Shown piece after piece: positions 11,691 through 23,230 of a stretch of 64,000 nt of DNA. The notes beneath the pieces are model-generated. The model was not told the DNA's origin and searched no databases. It saw nothing but the letters and a program-made list of their open reading frames with translations. The stretch is from Ixodes scapularis (lineage: Eukaryota; Arthropoda; Arachnida; Ixodida; Ixodidae): contig NW_024609837.1 of assembly GCF_016920785.2 (NCBI RefSeq), positions 53,868,671 through 53,932,670 on the forward strand. The letters are read 5' to 3'. The position numbers and the translations under genes were made by a program. The first letter of the stretch is position 1, and the number at the start of each line of letters is the position of its first letter.

Positions 11691-13385
11691 ATATTCTCAG
11701 TTTAGCGGTTCAAGCCGGTTCGAACCGTTATTTTTGCTCGCCGGAAGTGAACCGGAACTCAACCGCAAGCCGTGAGCCCAAACCCGAACCGAAACGAAAG
11801 GTCTGTTCGATTCGCCTGAACTGGCTGAACTAGCTCAGCAGTGCAGGAACTGGTGCATTCGATTAAACCGAAAGTTGCACGGCCGCTGCACTGGCGCGTT
11901 CGATTCATCCCAGTTATGAACGAGTTCAGACCCAGTTCCTCAAAATCTTGCACCGGCTCCGGAGTCAGTTTAGCGTCGGCGCAGAAGCAGACGACAAGAG
12001 CAGACGGCGATAGCAGTCGACACTCCTCGTCTGTCTCTGCTCGCGGTGCCATTTTTCGCGGCTCTTGCTCAAACGTCTACGATGTTTAACAATAACGCCG
12101 ATACGGAGGTTGTATTTCCTCTCATTTATGATACTAACATAGCCGCGGTGGACGCGGAATTGAGATAATAACCGAGGGTAGGAATTTGCTTGATTATGAT
12201 ATTCTGAACGCGGTTTAGGCACCTGCTAGTAAAGGTTTGGCTCCCTGTGGTAAGTGTTGAAATGTTGGCTGACGTAAATTATTTCTTTTTGATGGTATGT
12301 GAGGATCAACAGTGTTGATATTCTTCCTTACAGACACGGGAAAGGTATTGCACTCTTGATAGTCCCTGCCTTCAGTTGCTCTTCAATGCATACTGACGAC
12401 TCCGATGCATTGCAGAGGTCTGGGATTTAGTACATTGGCCCTCGCATGCCCCCTAGCTGAGCATAATACTGCATGCTTTGTCCGCCGGTATATGTGGACG
12501 CCCACTAACGGGCCTGGGAAAAACGCCAAGAATCGGCATTGGCTTGGTAGTTCCACGCAGGTCTTTAAACGCTTCAGCTTGACGCCAAAATTGCGGTCAA
12601 TAACTGTCTTGGCCAGGCACGTAGTCAGGATTTTGTTTCGAAGGGGGGAAGGGGGGCCCGCCCATGACAAAATGCTGTATGAGGTGGAGGGGGAGAGGAG
12701 GTCCCAGCAAAATGGAAGATAACGGGGGGGGGGGGGGGGGGGGGGGGGGAGGCGGGCCTCATGGGCCGCCCCCCTGGCTACGTGCCTGGTCTTGGCCAAA
12801 ACGCTATCGTCAGGCCTTCGTCTTCTAGGTGACCGCTATCGACCGCGCGCTGCCGCCAGTGGCTCCCGACGCGAAATCTTCCTGATGCCGCGAACCTGTC
12901 GTCGAAATGCGAAACTCAAAGACTTGGAATGAATCTACTATTGCTAAATGAATGTGAAGGACACGAACGCTTATGGAAACGACAGGAACCGAACGGCCGT
13001 TAAAAATGCACACAGAAACATTTCGCGCAGAAAACGTTTTTAGTACACTCGAATAAAAAATATACACAGAAAATATTCCTTTATTATACTTTAGAACTAA
13101 GGAAACACGAATGTTCTCATCAAACCGCGACTAATTAAATGTAGCGTACAACGTGGCGTGGAGAAACAAGAGCCAACAGATGCAGACGACATCCTGCACT
13201 TCAGCTCGGAACGCCGATCACAGCGCCAGTCCTAGCTCGGCGGCTGCACTGGTTCTGCACCGCCGCCTGCACGACTCCAGTACTCCTCTAAACTCGGACA
13301 GGACAATTTCAGAACTTTCTGGCCGAATCGAACAGACCTGATAAAAGTTTTGGTTCGACTGCTCCGATAATCACTGGAGCTGGAG
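11691..13385. repeat. Region with reiterated GAACCG/CGGTTC words at its left end
   Basis: 11700-11880 reiterates GGTTCGAACCG, GAACCGGAAC, CCGAACCGAAACG and related words. 13310-13400 has fewer such words (CCGAATCGAACAG, TTTCGGTTTG). This resembles the word-reiterating ends of the hAT elements elsewhere in the window, but I could not define terminal inverted repeats or a target duplication. The hAT-type MITE at 12614-12788 lies inside it. Confidence 0.35.
12614..12788. mobile_element. 175-bp hAT-type MITE
   Basis: Ends are CAGGCACGTAG and CTACGTGCCTG with an 8-bp direct repeat GTCTTGGC on each side (12606-12613 and 12789-12796). The interior is G-rich on the plus strand and includes an uninterrupted run of 26 G at 12724-12749. 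No coding capacity. Confidence 0.85.
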
Positions 13386-15228
13386 TTTCGGTTTGTCCGA
13401 GAACTCTTCGACGACTACGCACCAAAAGGCATCGTTATCAAGAGACGCGGAAAACGCCGCGCCGACCACAGTTGGCGCCGACGACAGAATCTGCGGGACG
13501 CATTGGATGTTTTTACGTGGTCTGTCATTCGCCTTTACCAAAACAATAGCATCGAGGTGATGAGGGTAAGTCTCCTTAACTTATTCACATCCCTTTTCTA
13601 GCTCAAATGTTCTTTCTGTGTCACGGATTTTTATTCTAACGAACATGTGCTCGAAGCCGGATCGCAGTGTCAAAACAATCGCGTGCTTAGATCGATGGTG
13701 CACGTTTTCTTTCCTCAACGGTGGAACGCCAGAGCACTGCGATTCTCCGGTTAATATGACAATTTGTTTCCAAATTGGAGGTATCGTTCAGTCGAATCTA
13801 AATCGGCGAATGGCAGGGGACGCTCAAAGCCCTCTTGTTCGTCTGTCTTCGTTTCACCACAAGTTTTAAACGCAGTATGTGACTTGCAAAAACTGAGATG
13901 TAACTGCTAAAAAGCCACCGCCGGAGCGAAACAGTGCGGTTGCAACGTGTTGACAGCGCTTATCTGACGAGCCTAATTTGAAACAAAATAGTTGCTGGTT
14001 CAGCTGTCATCGACCCTCCGCTGACAGCACCAGTCTGAAAGTTATGGAATTACTGCCGCCATCTCGTGGCTAATATGACAACTGACGCGTACGCCTCTAA
14101 TTGATGCAACTACGTGGAGATGGCGCCACTAATCTTTTTCGCCCTTTTTGCCGACGTTCTATTCGCGACTCCAGCAAGACGGACGCCACCAAGCGGGAAA
14201 ACCGGGAACCAGCCGGACCAGGTCGCTCCGCGCCCCTCCGCGTCTCTGGTGGCTTTCGCGGTCACGTGTTGTCGGCGCGGTGGCGAACAATGTAATTTGA
14301 CGAAGGTCCGAAAGTGTGGTGAAGCCTCAGTAGATTGTTTCCTTCCATCACGTGTTTGAAAGCCCGTTTATTCCACAACACACGGTCGCGTGCTTTCGAT
14401 TTCTTGGATGGGGAGGAATTACGGAAAAACGTTTTGATTTCTTGTCTGTCTCGAATCACATTCAAAGTGACAACCGCTTGGTAACTGACAAGTGGTTTCT
14501 TTACAAGGATGTAGAACAGTGGACTGTGGACGACAGACGAGGCATTTCACTGGAGGGAACACCAATGTTGCAGTCAAGTGAATGGGAAGGTTCGATAGCT
14601 AATTTTCTTGAGTTTGGTTGTGTTCGATTAGCTTCAAGTTTGAGCCACCCACGCCGGTCAGTGCGTTGGCTATTCATCTTGGCTGCTTTTCGCCGAAAAA
14701 GCCTCTAGACCACACTGAATGAGTTGGGCTGATTTCGCAATTACTTGCTTCAGGAAAACCTGCTCTCTGCAAATGATGAATGAGGGAAATTATCTGTTTT
14801 CAAAAGGTGGGGGACGAGTCTCGCAACGTTAGAAGCTGTCACGGCATTTTGATCTATCGCGCCTCCAATATTTATATTTTACCCCCGTCGAAGCCAGCAG
14901 CAATATACGTCTACATTGCTCAGGTTGACCGGCCACAAAAAATACTCATTTTCTCCGTTCAGGATTCGAAGCAAAGTTCAATGCAGAGAGGTTCTGCGTG
15001 AATCTCCTGTGAAGACTATCTTCAGTTTGTCTCCGTGCTGCTGGCTAGAACCATTTGGCTAAGTTTAAGTAGTATCTCTCTGTCTGTCAAATATACTTTT
15101 ATTCAGCAGTTCACCTAATAGCTAGTCAACTAAGCTCATATTTCAACCCGAAGAATATACTAATACTGTTTTAGTGGGGCATAGTACGGAACCTAATACA
15201 TAACATCCAATTTGCGTTTGCTGCTTTG
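13386..15228. other. Intergenic DNA, no gene recognised
   Basis: Mixed composition. AGATGGCG-type motifs occur at 14057-14069 (minus strand) and about 14115. Open frames here lack recognisable motifs. Confidence 0.45.
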
Positions 15229-15300
15229 TTGACATCAGTTCCTTCTCCCTAGTCGCCGTGGGAGTCCCAAAAGAGCAACATAAGGACCCAGGACAGCCAC
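15229..15300 (+). repeat. Solo copy of the 15.8-kb MITE terminus
   Basis: Matches the terminal arm of the element at 15776-15965 in the same orientation as its right arm (TTCCTTCTCCCTAGTCGCC, GGGAGTCC, AGCAACATA), with about 80% identity by eye. Confidence 0.6.
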
Positions 15301-15341
15301 GGGGTGCAATCCCCACCCCTGCCCGTTTCGATCAGGATGAA

Positions 15342-15391
15342 CATCGTACCGGCGTACGGTTGTCTATAGACAACCGTACGCCGGTACGATG
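15342..15391. repeat. Perfect 50-bp palindrome, no loop
   Basis: Arms of 25 bp meet at TCTATAGA with no spacer and no mismatch (outer ends CATCGTACCGG and CCGGTACGATG). Confidence 0.92.
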
Positions 15392-15632
15392 CTCAACTGG
15401 TATTTGATCGTGCAATCACTACTGGGTGATGCACGTTAGAGACCCCAGGCTACACTGGCTAAATGCTCATGTACAGCTGAGCGACAAGGCGCGCGTTGGA
15501 GCAGACTAACTTGAGGTTGTATACACGTTTTCAAGAGAAGCTCCTGTGCGCTGCCATTGTGAACGATGCTGGCGCCGCGCAACGTTTCCGCCACGTTGAG
15601 GTGGGCACGCCATTGAGTTGGGCGAGGGCAAA

Positions 15633-15698
15633 ATGGCGGCGTCGGCTGCATCGCCGATGGCCGACGTTAGCGACGCAGTTACTGTTTCGAAACGCAGG
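15633..15698 (+). CDS. Candidate first coding exon of RBM25-like gene 1
   Basis: An ATG in AAAATGGCGGCG context opens a 22-codon frame (MAASAASPMADVSDAVTVSK, then RR) that runs into a strong splice-donor match, AGG|GTGAGA, at 15698/15699. The exon ends in phase 0. The acceptor TTTCATGTGCAG at 18741-18742 also opens in phase 0 into the RBM25-like frame, so joining them keeps the frame across a 3,044-bp GT-AG intron. The AAAATGGCGGCG context resembles the ATGGCGG elements near many metazoan housekeeping starts. The join is inference: phase agreement has a one-in-three chance of being accidental, and the intervening DNA contains a MITE. Without the join this is an unassigned short frame. Confidence 0.4.
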
Positions 15699-15775
15699 GT
15701 GAGATATCCACTCTCACTCGTGGCATCAAATTAAGGGTTGGAGCTGACCTTATGACGATCGCGGCCTCTATTCCA

Positions 15776-15965
15776 GGGGGGCTATGTTGCACGCTTTGGA
15801 CTCTCAGGCGACTAGGGAGAAGGAAGTGACGTAGGTGTGAATGAAGGTATCTTAGCAGATGCCGTCATCAGCGACTCTTCCAATCAACATCCAAAGAGCG
15901 TTGTTGACGTCACTTCCTTCTCCCTATAGTCTCCTGGGAGTCCAAAACGTGCAACATAGCCCCCC
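15776..15965. mobile_element. Fold-back MITE, about 190 bp
   Basis: The left arm 15776-15838 (GGGGGGCTATGTTGCACGC ... AGGGAGAAGGAAGTGACGT) is the inverted complement of the right arm 15906-15965, with a few mismatches. A third copy of the arm lies at 15229-15300. It sits inside the putative intron of RBM25-like gene 1. The target duplication is unclear. Confidence 0.75.
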
Positions 15966-18660
15966 AGCACGTCGTAGAAGCCATCGCTGCCTCGAGCGCA
16001 GTCATCGTTGATGTGATGGCCATGCGGCTCCTGACGTTCCTCCCGTTTGCATTCTTTGGAAGAGTTTACGTTTTCCTTTTGATTTTAACTGGGATGAAAA
16101 TAGCCACGTAGCACGGGCTAAAAACGTTTCCAAAGACAATAAACGTTCGTTCTCTTGTTTTTTTATTCTTGTATTCTTTTAAATGTATCCTCTTTTGCAA
16201 GGGACGCTTGGCAACATTGTACGACGAGCAGCGAACGTCCTGGCCCGAGGGTAGGTCCGCCTCAGCTTGGCGCGCGGTTCGAGGTTAAGCGGGGTTCCCA
16301 CTTGCGGAGGTCACGGCATCTAGCCGCCGCCATGTCTCTGCTCGTTCGGGCAAGTACGTGCAATTGCGAGCTTGCCAAAGCTACGTTCATGCGCACGCTG
16401 CACATGCTTGCACGTATGAGGCACCAGCGAGGCGCCATGCTTGCAATGGTCTGTAAACATTCTCGCAATGATTAGGACAGCCGCGCTTCGTACGGCGCGT
16501 GCCAAGCCTCGAATTTTTGCTTGATGCGAAGCAAAGATGACTCGCTGCCGTCTCTGGACGCAACGCAATGCCCACTTTCTCCCGAAAGTAATCACTTCTT
16601 GGCGCCGCCTACCTTATGCCACTGCAAGCGCGAATCGCAGCGCCTCGCAATGAACGCGACGCTATACATAGCTTGCATGTGACGTCATTCGCGGGCGTGC
16701 CAGTATCGCTCGGTCCGCCGTGTGTTGGTTTCACACCGCAAAAATTGCAGTTGGAAGGAATCGGTCGGTAACCGTCAGTACCCAGCAGTGGCGACACTTG
16801 TGAGCCGTGTATTCGTGACGAGAACCACGCTAGGGGGCGCCATTGAGCGGCACGCGAATGTCACGTGATGCCCGGAATGTTAGGATGCCGGGTTTTCGTA
16901 GCGCTACGGCGTGATGGCTTGCTTTCGGACGCAGCGCTTTGTGGTTGTTCTGTAGCCGGTGGCACCACATACGCGATCGAAAAAAGGTCTAAATTTCCCT
17001 CCGTAGACCATTTTATCGTGGACAGCGCCATTTTGAGAACGAGAGAGAAAAAGGGAAAGGCTACCGGAGCTTTCTTCCTCGCTGGGTCGTTAGAAAGGGT
17101 GAAAGTCCCGGATGAGAGTCTTGGCCGGTGTTGGGTGTCCGCAGTGCCCGAACTTCGTTCGCGCTTTTTTCTCCGTTTTAAATTCGCAAACTTAATTAGA
17201 GCCACGGACTTGAATGGCGACAGTCCCCCAGTCATCGGGACACCATTGGCTGGTGATAGGATGCGCAAATAACGACAGAAAGCGTCGAATACTGTCCGAG
17301 GACCTATGTATATAGCTTGCATGGAATACGGCAATGCGAGAGCGGCTGCAATGTCTTTGTGTTTTGCCGGGCTTCCGCTAGATGGCGACGCCGAAACTTC
17401 TCGCCGCGATTAGCACGCGATGTCGCCGAGACGGGCGCGTGTGCGGCTTTGCGGCGACTCTCGCCGAAGTTGAGCGCCGCTTCGAGCTTATGGCGAATTC
17501 CACAGGTCGTTTTGGAGCGCGCCGGGATCGACTGTTTTGGAGCGAGCCTATTTCACTGGGCGATCGGGATCGAGACCGACGTGTTTCACTGGTCGTTTTG
17601 GATTAGCTCCCGCTCCATATCTCGATCTGGATCCGAGAAAAGTCGCCCCACGATTTCGGCGGATTCAACCGGAAGCCAGCCGGGCCAGCCCTCGGCGCAC
17701 ACACGTGACTTCCTTTCTCGTGGGACATCTCGCCCATCTCGCCTCAGAAGAAGAAGAAAAACGTCGCGGGCTGGGCTCCTAGATTGTCTTGACATCAGAA
17801 GAATTTGTAATGGCCGCTTGCTTACCCCTTGGCTCGACAGCCGGTTCGTTTTCCAGGAAGGAGAAAAGAAGGTATTTGCCGCGCTACGGGCATTCCGGCA
17901 ATCTTTGGTAGAAGCGCCTGAGCCATTCCTGCAGCTCGTGCGTCGAACACGTGTTAGCGCCGCGATTGCGAAAACGTCTTCGAAACGACCGCGGCGGCTG
18001 CGGAAAGGGGATTTCCGGGCAGTAGAATGACGGGAAGGCATTCGCCGATCCTGGAGCAGTGGTCATGTTCCACTGGGGATCCGTAGGCGGCGCGACCCCG
18101 TTCGGATCGTGTGCTCCAGTCCGGATTTGGTAAACTGATCCCGGCGCGTAACACAACGCCCAGTGGAATTCGCCATTAGTTCCACTAATGATGACGTCAT
18201 ACGCAGGACTTGTATTCTATTTAGTCAACAGACGCACTAAAAAGCCACCAGTCGCTTCTAATTAATGTCAGCTCACCTAACCATCGCGCTAAACAAAACT
18301 TTCAGCTCCTCGATCGGCGGTAAGTTTTCTTACACTTGAGATATAAATTGAAAACACAGATGCCCTTTATGCGCTGACGAAAACAGCCGCGATAATCTCA
18401 TTCTCATATGCCGAGCTGAATCCGCCAGCGAGAGCGAAGGGCGGTCAGATAAAACGAGGAGATAAAGGAGGAGGTGGGCACTTTCACCAGCGGAGTTTGC
18501 CTGCTAATTTGAGGCATTTCACTTGCATCAGGAAGGAGTGATTAAACGACCAAATACCAGTTGGTTGAACTTGACAGAATATATTAGGCATTGTGTGCTG
18601 CTGAATTCAGCCTTTTCTTCAGAAGCTGTATTAGTGTGAGCCCTCAGTTGGCCCACAGAT
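15966..18660. other. GC- and CpG-rich tract, possible promoter/intron DNA
   Basis: From about 16200 to 18160 the sequence is GC- and CpG-rich with long open frames on both strands, the expected by-product of such composition. None of these frames carries a recognisable domain. An AGATGGCG motif lies at 17380. If the gene model joining 15633 to 18743 is right, this is first-intron sequence; otherwise it may be promoter-proximal DNA of the gene at 18.7 kb. Confidence 0.4.
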
Positions 18661-18742
18661 TGAACTCACAACGATGCTCAGAATAACAGCGGGATCTGAT
18701 TTCTTATTTGACATAATTCGTTCTCGTTCGTTTCATGTGCAG

Positions 18743-19702
18743 AGCGATGAAAGACAAAGAACGAGGCTCCCACCCGGCAACACGGAAAGACAACATAAAC
18801 ATAATAATCGGGATCAAGAAGGAAGACATCCGGGACAAGAAAATGAACGTCTTCATCATCATCCCCAGCGAGAACTACATGATACTGCCAATCAAGATGC
18901 CGTACCGTCACTCCCTAAGGGTTCTACCCCGAACAAGCTTCGTCCACACCTGAGGCAGCAGCAGTGGAAGCCCTTCAACCGAGCGAGCTACCAAGAGCGC
19001 CTTCGGCACTGGGAAGCCAGGGAACTTGAAATGGCCACGAGGAACGCAAAGCGCGACGAGGAGCAGAAGCAGGAGATCCTTCGGAGAGTGGCTTGGGCGA
19101 CAGCCGACGCCAAGTTCCACGAAGGCTACGACGACCGTGTCAGCGACAGCCAGTTCTACAGCGGTGCAAGTCTTCGGATCAAGCGTGAAAACTTCGACAA
19201 GGAAAAGTTCCTCGACTACCGGGACTACTTTGACGAAAAGAAGGAGCTGATGGCCCTCAAGTCCCGTCTGGAAACGAGCGCTGGAACGGGACCCGCCAAC
19301 GGATATTCCGGGCGACTGGCATCCACGAGCTCTTCTCCGTCTTCGGAAGACGACGCCTCTTGCAGCCACAGTCGCAGCAGCGATAGCGAGAGTAGTAGTA
19401 GCAGGACTACTATTAGCAGAGCCACTAGTAGTCGAACAAGCGACGAAAATAGGAATGAAGTTAGTATGAGAAGGGCTGGCAGATGTGATACTCCTAGTAG
19501 GTCTCCTAGGAGGAACGATCGCATTGCTCCAAGTGTCACGAGCAGCAGCCGCGAGGACACTGGAGAGAGCAGCTTATGGACACCGCCTGCAGACCCGAGT
19601 GGTGTCGGTTGGAGGCCGCCCAATGGCCATCGGCGAGCAGCGCTCATAGTAACTACGATAACCGCCGACTCAACGACAATCGAGTCTGCTTGGTGGTGCT
19701 AG
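18743..19702 (+). CDS. RBM25-like protein 1, no RRM or PWI seen
   Basis: The frame is open from 18674, but the proposed exon start is after the acceptor TTTCATGTGCAG (AG at 18741-18742). Residues about 105-200 of the open frame (SYQERLRHWEAR, EILRRV, GYDDRVSDSQFYSGASLRIK, LKSRLE) match the acidic/basic segment of splicing factor RBM25 that follows its arginine-glutamate-rich tract (YQERLKNWE, DYDDDRDDPKYYRGSAL in the vertebrate protein). The C-terminal 140 residues are serine-rich with RS, SR and SSS runs. RBM25 in other animals is about 840 residues, with an N-terminal RRM and C-terminal PWI domain; neither is visible here. The nearest relative is the frame at 56256-57716. It could be a lineage-specific paralogue, a truncated copy, or the middle exon of a longer gene. 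An RNA-processing role is inferred from family only. Confidence 0.65.
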   Translation, partial: SDERQRTRLPPGNTERQHKHNNRDQEGRHPGQENERLHHHPQRELHDTANQDAVPSLPKGSTPNKLRPHLRQQQWKPFNRASYQERLRHWEARELEMATRNAKRDEEQKQEILRRVAWATADAKFHEGYDDRVSDSQFYSGASLRIKRENFDKEKFLDYRDYFDEKKELMALKSRLETSAGTGPANGYSGRLASTSSSPSSEDDASCSHSRSSDSESSSSRTTISRATSSRTSDENRNEVSMRRAGRCDTPSRSPRRNDRIAPSVTSSSREDTGESSLWTPPADPSGVGWRPPNGHRRAALIVTTITADSTTIESAWWC

Positions 19703-20637
19703 AACGATGGATTGATTAAGATACTTAATGATAGAGTGTTTTTTTTTAGATAGGAGAGTTTTTTTGTTTTTTTGTTTTGTTGAGAGCTGTAATGGATCTG
19801 CATGTCGAGTGCAACGAGCACTACTATTTAACGTTCACACTCGTTTCTATTTTATGTATTCACTCCTCTGCAGTTTAGAGGGTAAAACAATTGTGTTCAC
19901 CGGTACCCACGTTGCTTGTCAAGCTTCGGCGTAGTCACTGATTCGCACTTTTCGAAAACTGTATGCAGTCACGTTGGAAAATCGTCCCTATCGTCTGCTA
20001 TCTTTATGAACGGAAAAACAGGTTATGTGGTAATGCGATTGTGGCTCCGAATTGCGCCAAAGGGCTCAGCTTGCTGCATTTGGCCACAACACGAGAAGTT
20101 TGCGCCAAGAATTTGCTCGTTTACCTCGATTCACAAACTAAGAACTCATATCCTCTACACTGCCCTATTTGGTTCGAACTCTGTATTAGCGGGCTGTGTA
20201 ATACACTATTCACTTAAGTCATCGACCTCTCTGGGCGGCAGCTGACATCTGTTATGTTGGCGGTGTATTTGATGGCTTCTTGCGGGTAAGGTTCTTCTCC
20301 GGAATAATCTTGCGTGGGATTTTGGACAAATTCTTCAGTTCTGTTGACTACCGGGACATTTCATCTGGCTTAGTACTGTTCCGATCTTAAAACGGAAGTG
20401 GAATCTATCAAACGACTCTTGCTCCATTGATCACACGCTTGAGCACCTTGAGCTACGTGCCTGGGAATGGCACACGAAGCGATGTTCTCAGCGGTGGTGG
20501 AGAAGAGGTCAGTATCGAGACCTCTGGTCCTATAGTTGTCCCGTTTATCCGAGAGGAATCTTTCCATGACGGCAGATCTAATGTTCTGCATTGAGAATTG
20601 TCCACTCAATGCATGGTGGTCGTCTCGCACTGCCTTA
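19703..20637. other. Probable 3' flank of RBM25-like gene 1
   Basis: A T-rich stretch at 19738-19780 follows the stop codon directly, consistent with a 3' untranslated region. I see no clear AATAAA signal with a downstream GT-rich element, and no gene. Confidence 0.4.
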
Positions 20638-20641
20638 TTAA

Positions 20642-20805
20642 GGGCTGTTTATACTCCGACGATGAGCGAAGTGAACGCAGCGTGGCGCAGAACGCGCGCC
20701 TTTTATTGGCTGACGACCAGGAACTCGATATCTGCGACCAATCGGGATCAGTGTGCGCTGCGCCACGCCGCGCCCATTGACGTTACGTTGAAGTATAAAC
20801 GTATC
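20642..20805. mobile_element. TTAA-type MITE, 164 bp
   Basis: The left end follows TTAA (20638-20641) and starts GGGCTGTTTATACT; the right end is AGTATAAACGTATC followed by TTTA. Arms continue with GCAGCGTGGCGCAG / CTGCGCCACGCCGCG. TTAA targets are the hallmark of piggyBac-type insertion. The right-hand target is one base off, so the boundary is approximate. Confidence 0.6.
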
Positions 20806-20849
20806 TTTAGAGCCGCTACCATGCGTGATGATACTGGGTAGCGAGGCCA

Positions 20850-21400
20850 GTCTCATAGCACCGTTGCGTGGCCCCCGGAAGGGCAGTTCTGGCATCCGGT
20901 CGACATAGTTAATGGTGGGCAGGAGTGACCGCTGTGCCAGTCCGTGATCTATAACTAAAACTTCGTGTTTTCGGTTTTTTTTTTTTTTTTGTGAATTTGG
21001 AGTGTGCTTTTTGGAGTTTATTTTTTTATATATAACCAATTATTTTAAATTCGGAGTTTAGTTTTACTCTGTCCTTAATTTTTGTTTCCAAAATAAATAT
21101 AATATCCAGACAAAAACGTACCCTAAATTCATAAAAAGAAATCACTGGTATCGAAATCCATTTCTGCAGCTGCATTTGCCATTGACGCCACCAGGACAAG
21201 TCTTGAAGACAAGTGTTATTTCAAGAAACGTCGATAGTTAAAAATAGCCAAACTCCCAGACGCATAAAAAAATTCAGCCGCCCTCCAGATCCTATGAAAA
21301 TCTACAGTCTCATCTTTTACGGTTATAAAAAAACGGACCGAAATCGCTGCGGCCGCCACGCTGATTCTCAAAGAAATGCGTGAGCATTTCGCAGAGCGGT
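20850..21400. other. AT-rich intergenic DNA
   Basis: Poly-T tracts near 20973 and AT-rich sequence; no gene or bounded element seen. Confidence 0.5.
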
Positions 21401-22272
21401 TATATAGGGTGTCCCAGTCACCAGGCTCGATCTAAAATGGTCCGTAAAAATCGACGCCTGCACGTAGCAATCTGAATTTTTCGTCGAAGGTGAATTTCAC
21501 AGGTAGGTTTTATCTTGTAAAATTACAAAGCGAGCTCTCTTTCTGTAAACAAATAGGGCCAACGATCTTGCTAGGGTCAACGGCGGGCGGCGACGCCGAC
21601 AACCGAGTCGCGTGGCGGGGTGTGTTTGGCTCGCGTGTTGATAGATGGCGTCGGGAGCGAAGGTGTAGCCGACCACCGAAAAAAAGCAGACGGTTCGCGG
21701 ACTAAGTCTGTTGGCAGCAAAAGCAGTGTCGTTATGGAAACACGTTTTTTTTACTTCATTTTATTGCCTGCATTTATTTTTAAACCAAAGGTACATTACA
21801 AAAAGATTATGTTCATTTTAATAAACCACGGTGGTCGCGAGCAGTCTCGACAGAGATTGCAGTAATGACGTTACTGTAATGAAAAAAAGTAATTAAATTA
21901 CTTTTTGTGGCAATGAGTAATTAACTGAATTACTTTTCTAGGCTGGTAATCTGGTAACGTAATGACTTACTTTCATGCAGTAATTTCGAGACAATTACTC
22001 ATTACTTTAGAAATTACTTTTATCCAAAATGAGATAGTTCGCCTGGGAGCTGTGAAACAAAAGATAATTTGCATGGTGAAATGCCGTGGAAGAGGGAACA
22101 AAACAAATAAATGACGGCCATCTGAGCGCAAAGCCTCGTACAGAGAACTAGGCAGACAGACAAAGCCGAGCTGGAAAGGCGAAGGAGAAAACCTTACGCG
22201 TAAAGACATGGCTGGAACGCCACAGGCAAGACAGATTTACGGCGTCACGTCATCACGACGATACTATACTAC

Positions 22273-22507
22273 GTGTCACTAGTTGCGTGCAGTGCAGTCG
22301 AAGGCAACGACAGGCGAAGAGAGAAAGGGCGAGCACTAGAAAGGCGGGACGGGAGAGGAGGGTAATGGATGGCGAGGGAAGAAAGGGAGAGCACTAGCAA
22401 CGGTAGAGAGGAGAGGAGGTTTCTCTCCTCGTCCCCAGCCTTCTTAGTGCTTGCCCTTTCTCCCCTCGCCTGGCGTATTCGTCTGCACTGCACGCAACTA
22501 GTGACAC
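22273..22507. mobile_element. Fold-back MITE, 235 bp
   Basis: The arm GTGTCACTAGTTGCGTGCAG is matched by its complement ending at 22507; pairing extends about 65 bp with mismatches (AGAAAGGGCGAGCACTA inside). Purine-rich interior, no coding capacity. Confidence 0.8.
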
Positions 22508-22521
22508 GGACGATATACTTT

Positions 22522-22716
22522 GTTCATCCCTAAGCTGACAGTGTGGTGGGAGCTACTAGATCACCAGACCAATCAATTACCTTCCTTTGATTACCGGACC
22601 CGTCCCTTTTTCTGCGCAGGGATATAAACGAAAGCGTGGTTACGTGGAGAAAGATACACCTGTGACTGTCACAACGAGCACGTTGCTTCTACTGAACTGT
22701 CAGCTTAGGGATGAAC
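22522..22716. mobile_element. Fold-back MITE, 195 bp
   Basis: GTTCATCCCTAAGCTGACAG at the left end pairs with CTGTCAGCTTAGGGATGAAC at the right end. It lies 14 bp after the previous fold-back element within the same host transposon. Confidence 0.8.
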
Positions 22717-23110
22717 GGGTGGCAGGCTACAAGGCGAAGGGCACATCACCAGTGAGGTCGATACATTTTAAAACCTGAGAGGACAGGACACACAGATTCC
22801 CAGACTTCTTGTTCGTTCGTCAAGCAAGGTCAAACCGTAAGCTCCAACCATTGTGAACAACGAATGACCGGAATAAATAGTTAATCACAGAGGCCTTGTC
22901 AAGACTCCAGAACGCTGGTGCGGCTCGCGGTATTCCTCGCGGTCTTTCATTGGGAAGTTTATTCGGGAATAGGACTATACGAGTAGATATCGCCACCCGT
23001 TTGTTGGGAAAGTACATATTGTAGGAAGCTCGCGCATTCCTTTCCGCAACCGGCGACACTAATGCCTAGCGAATATCCAGCCCCCTTGTGTGACATGACA
23101 TGACATGTGA

Positions 23111-23230
23111 CATGACATAAATCCCAAGACTACACGCAAAAAAGAAAACGACATGAACACTAAAAGTTGTATTCAAGATCTTGTAGTGTTCGTGTCGTTT
23201 TTTGCCTGCAGACTCAGGGTTTATGTCATG
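23111..23230. mobile_element. Fold-back MITE, 120 bp (family shared with 26551-26658)
   Basis: CATGACATAAATCCC pairs with GGGTTTATGTCATG, and inner arms CGACATGAACACTA and TAGTGTTCGTGTCG pair around an AT-rich loop. It shares the CCAAGACT ... AACACTA arm pattern with the element at 26.6 kb. A GACAT-type simple repeat flanks the left end. Confidence 0.75.

Noticed and set aside
11705..11725. tRNA B-box-like GGTTCGAACC
   Set aside because: Part of the GAACCG word repeats; no A box or cloverleaf can be drawn around it.
16861..18041. Several 90-237-codon frames on both strands
   Set aside because: CpG-rich composition keeps all frames open; no recognisable motif and strong overlap between strands.
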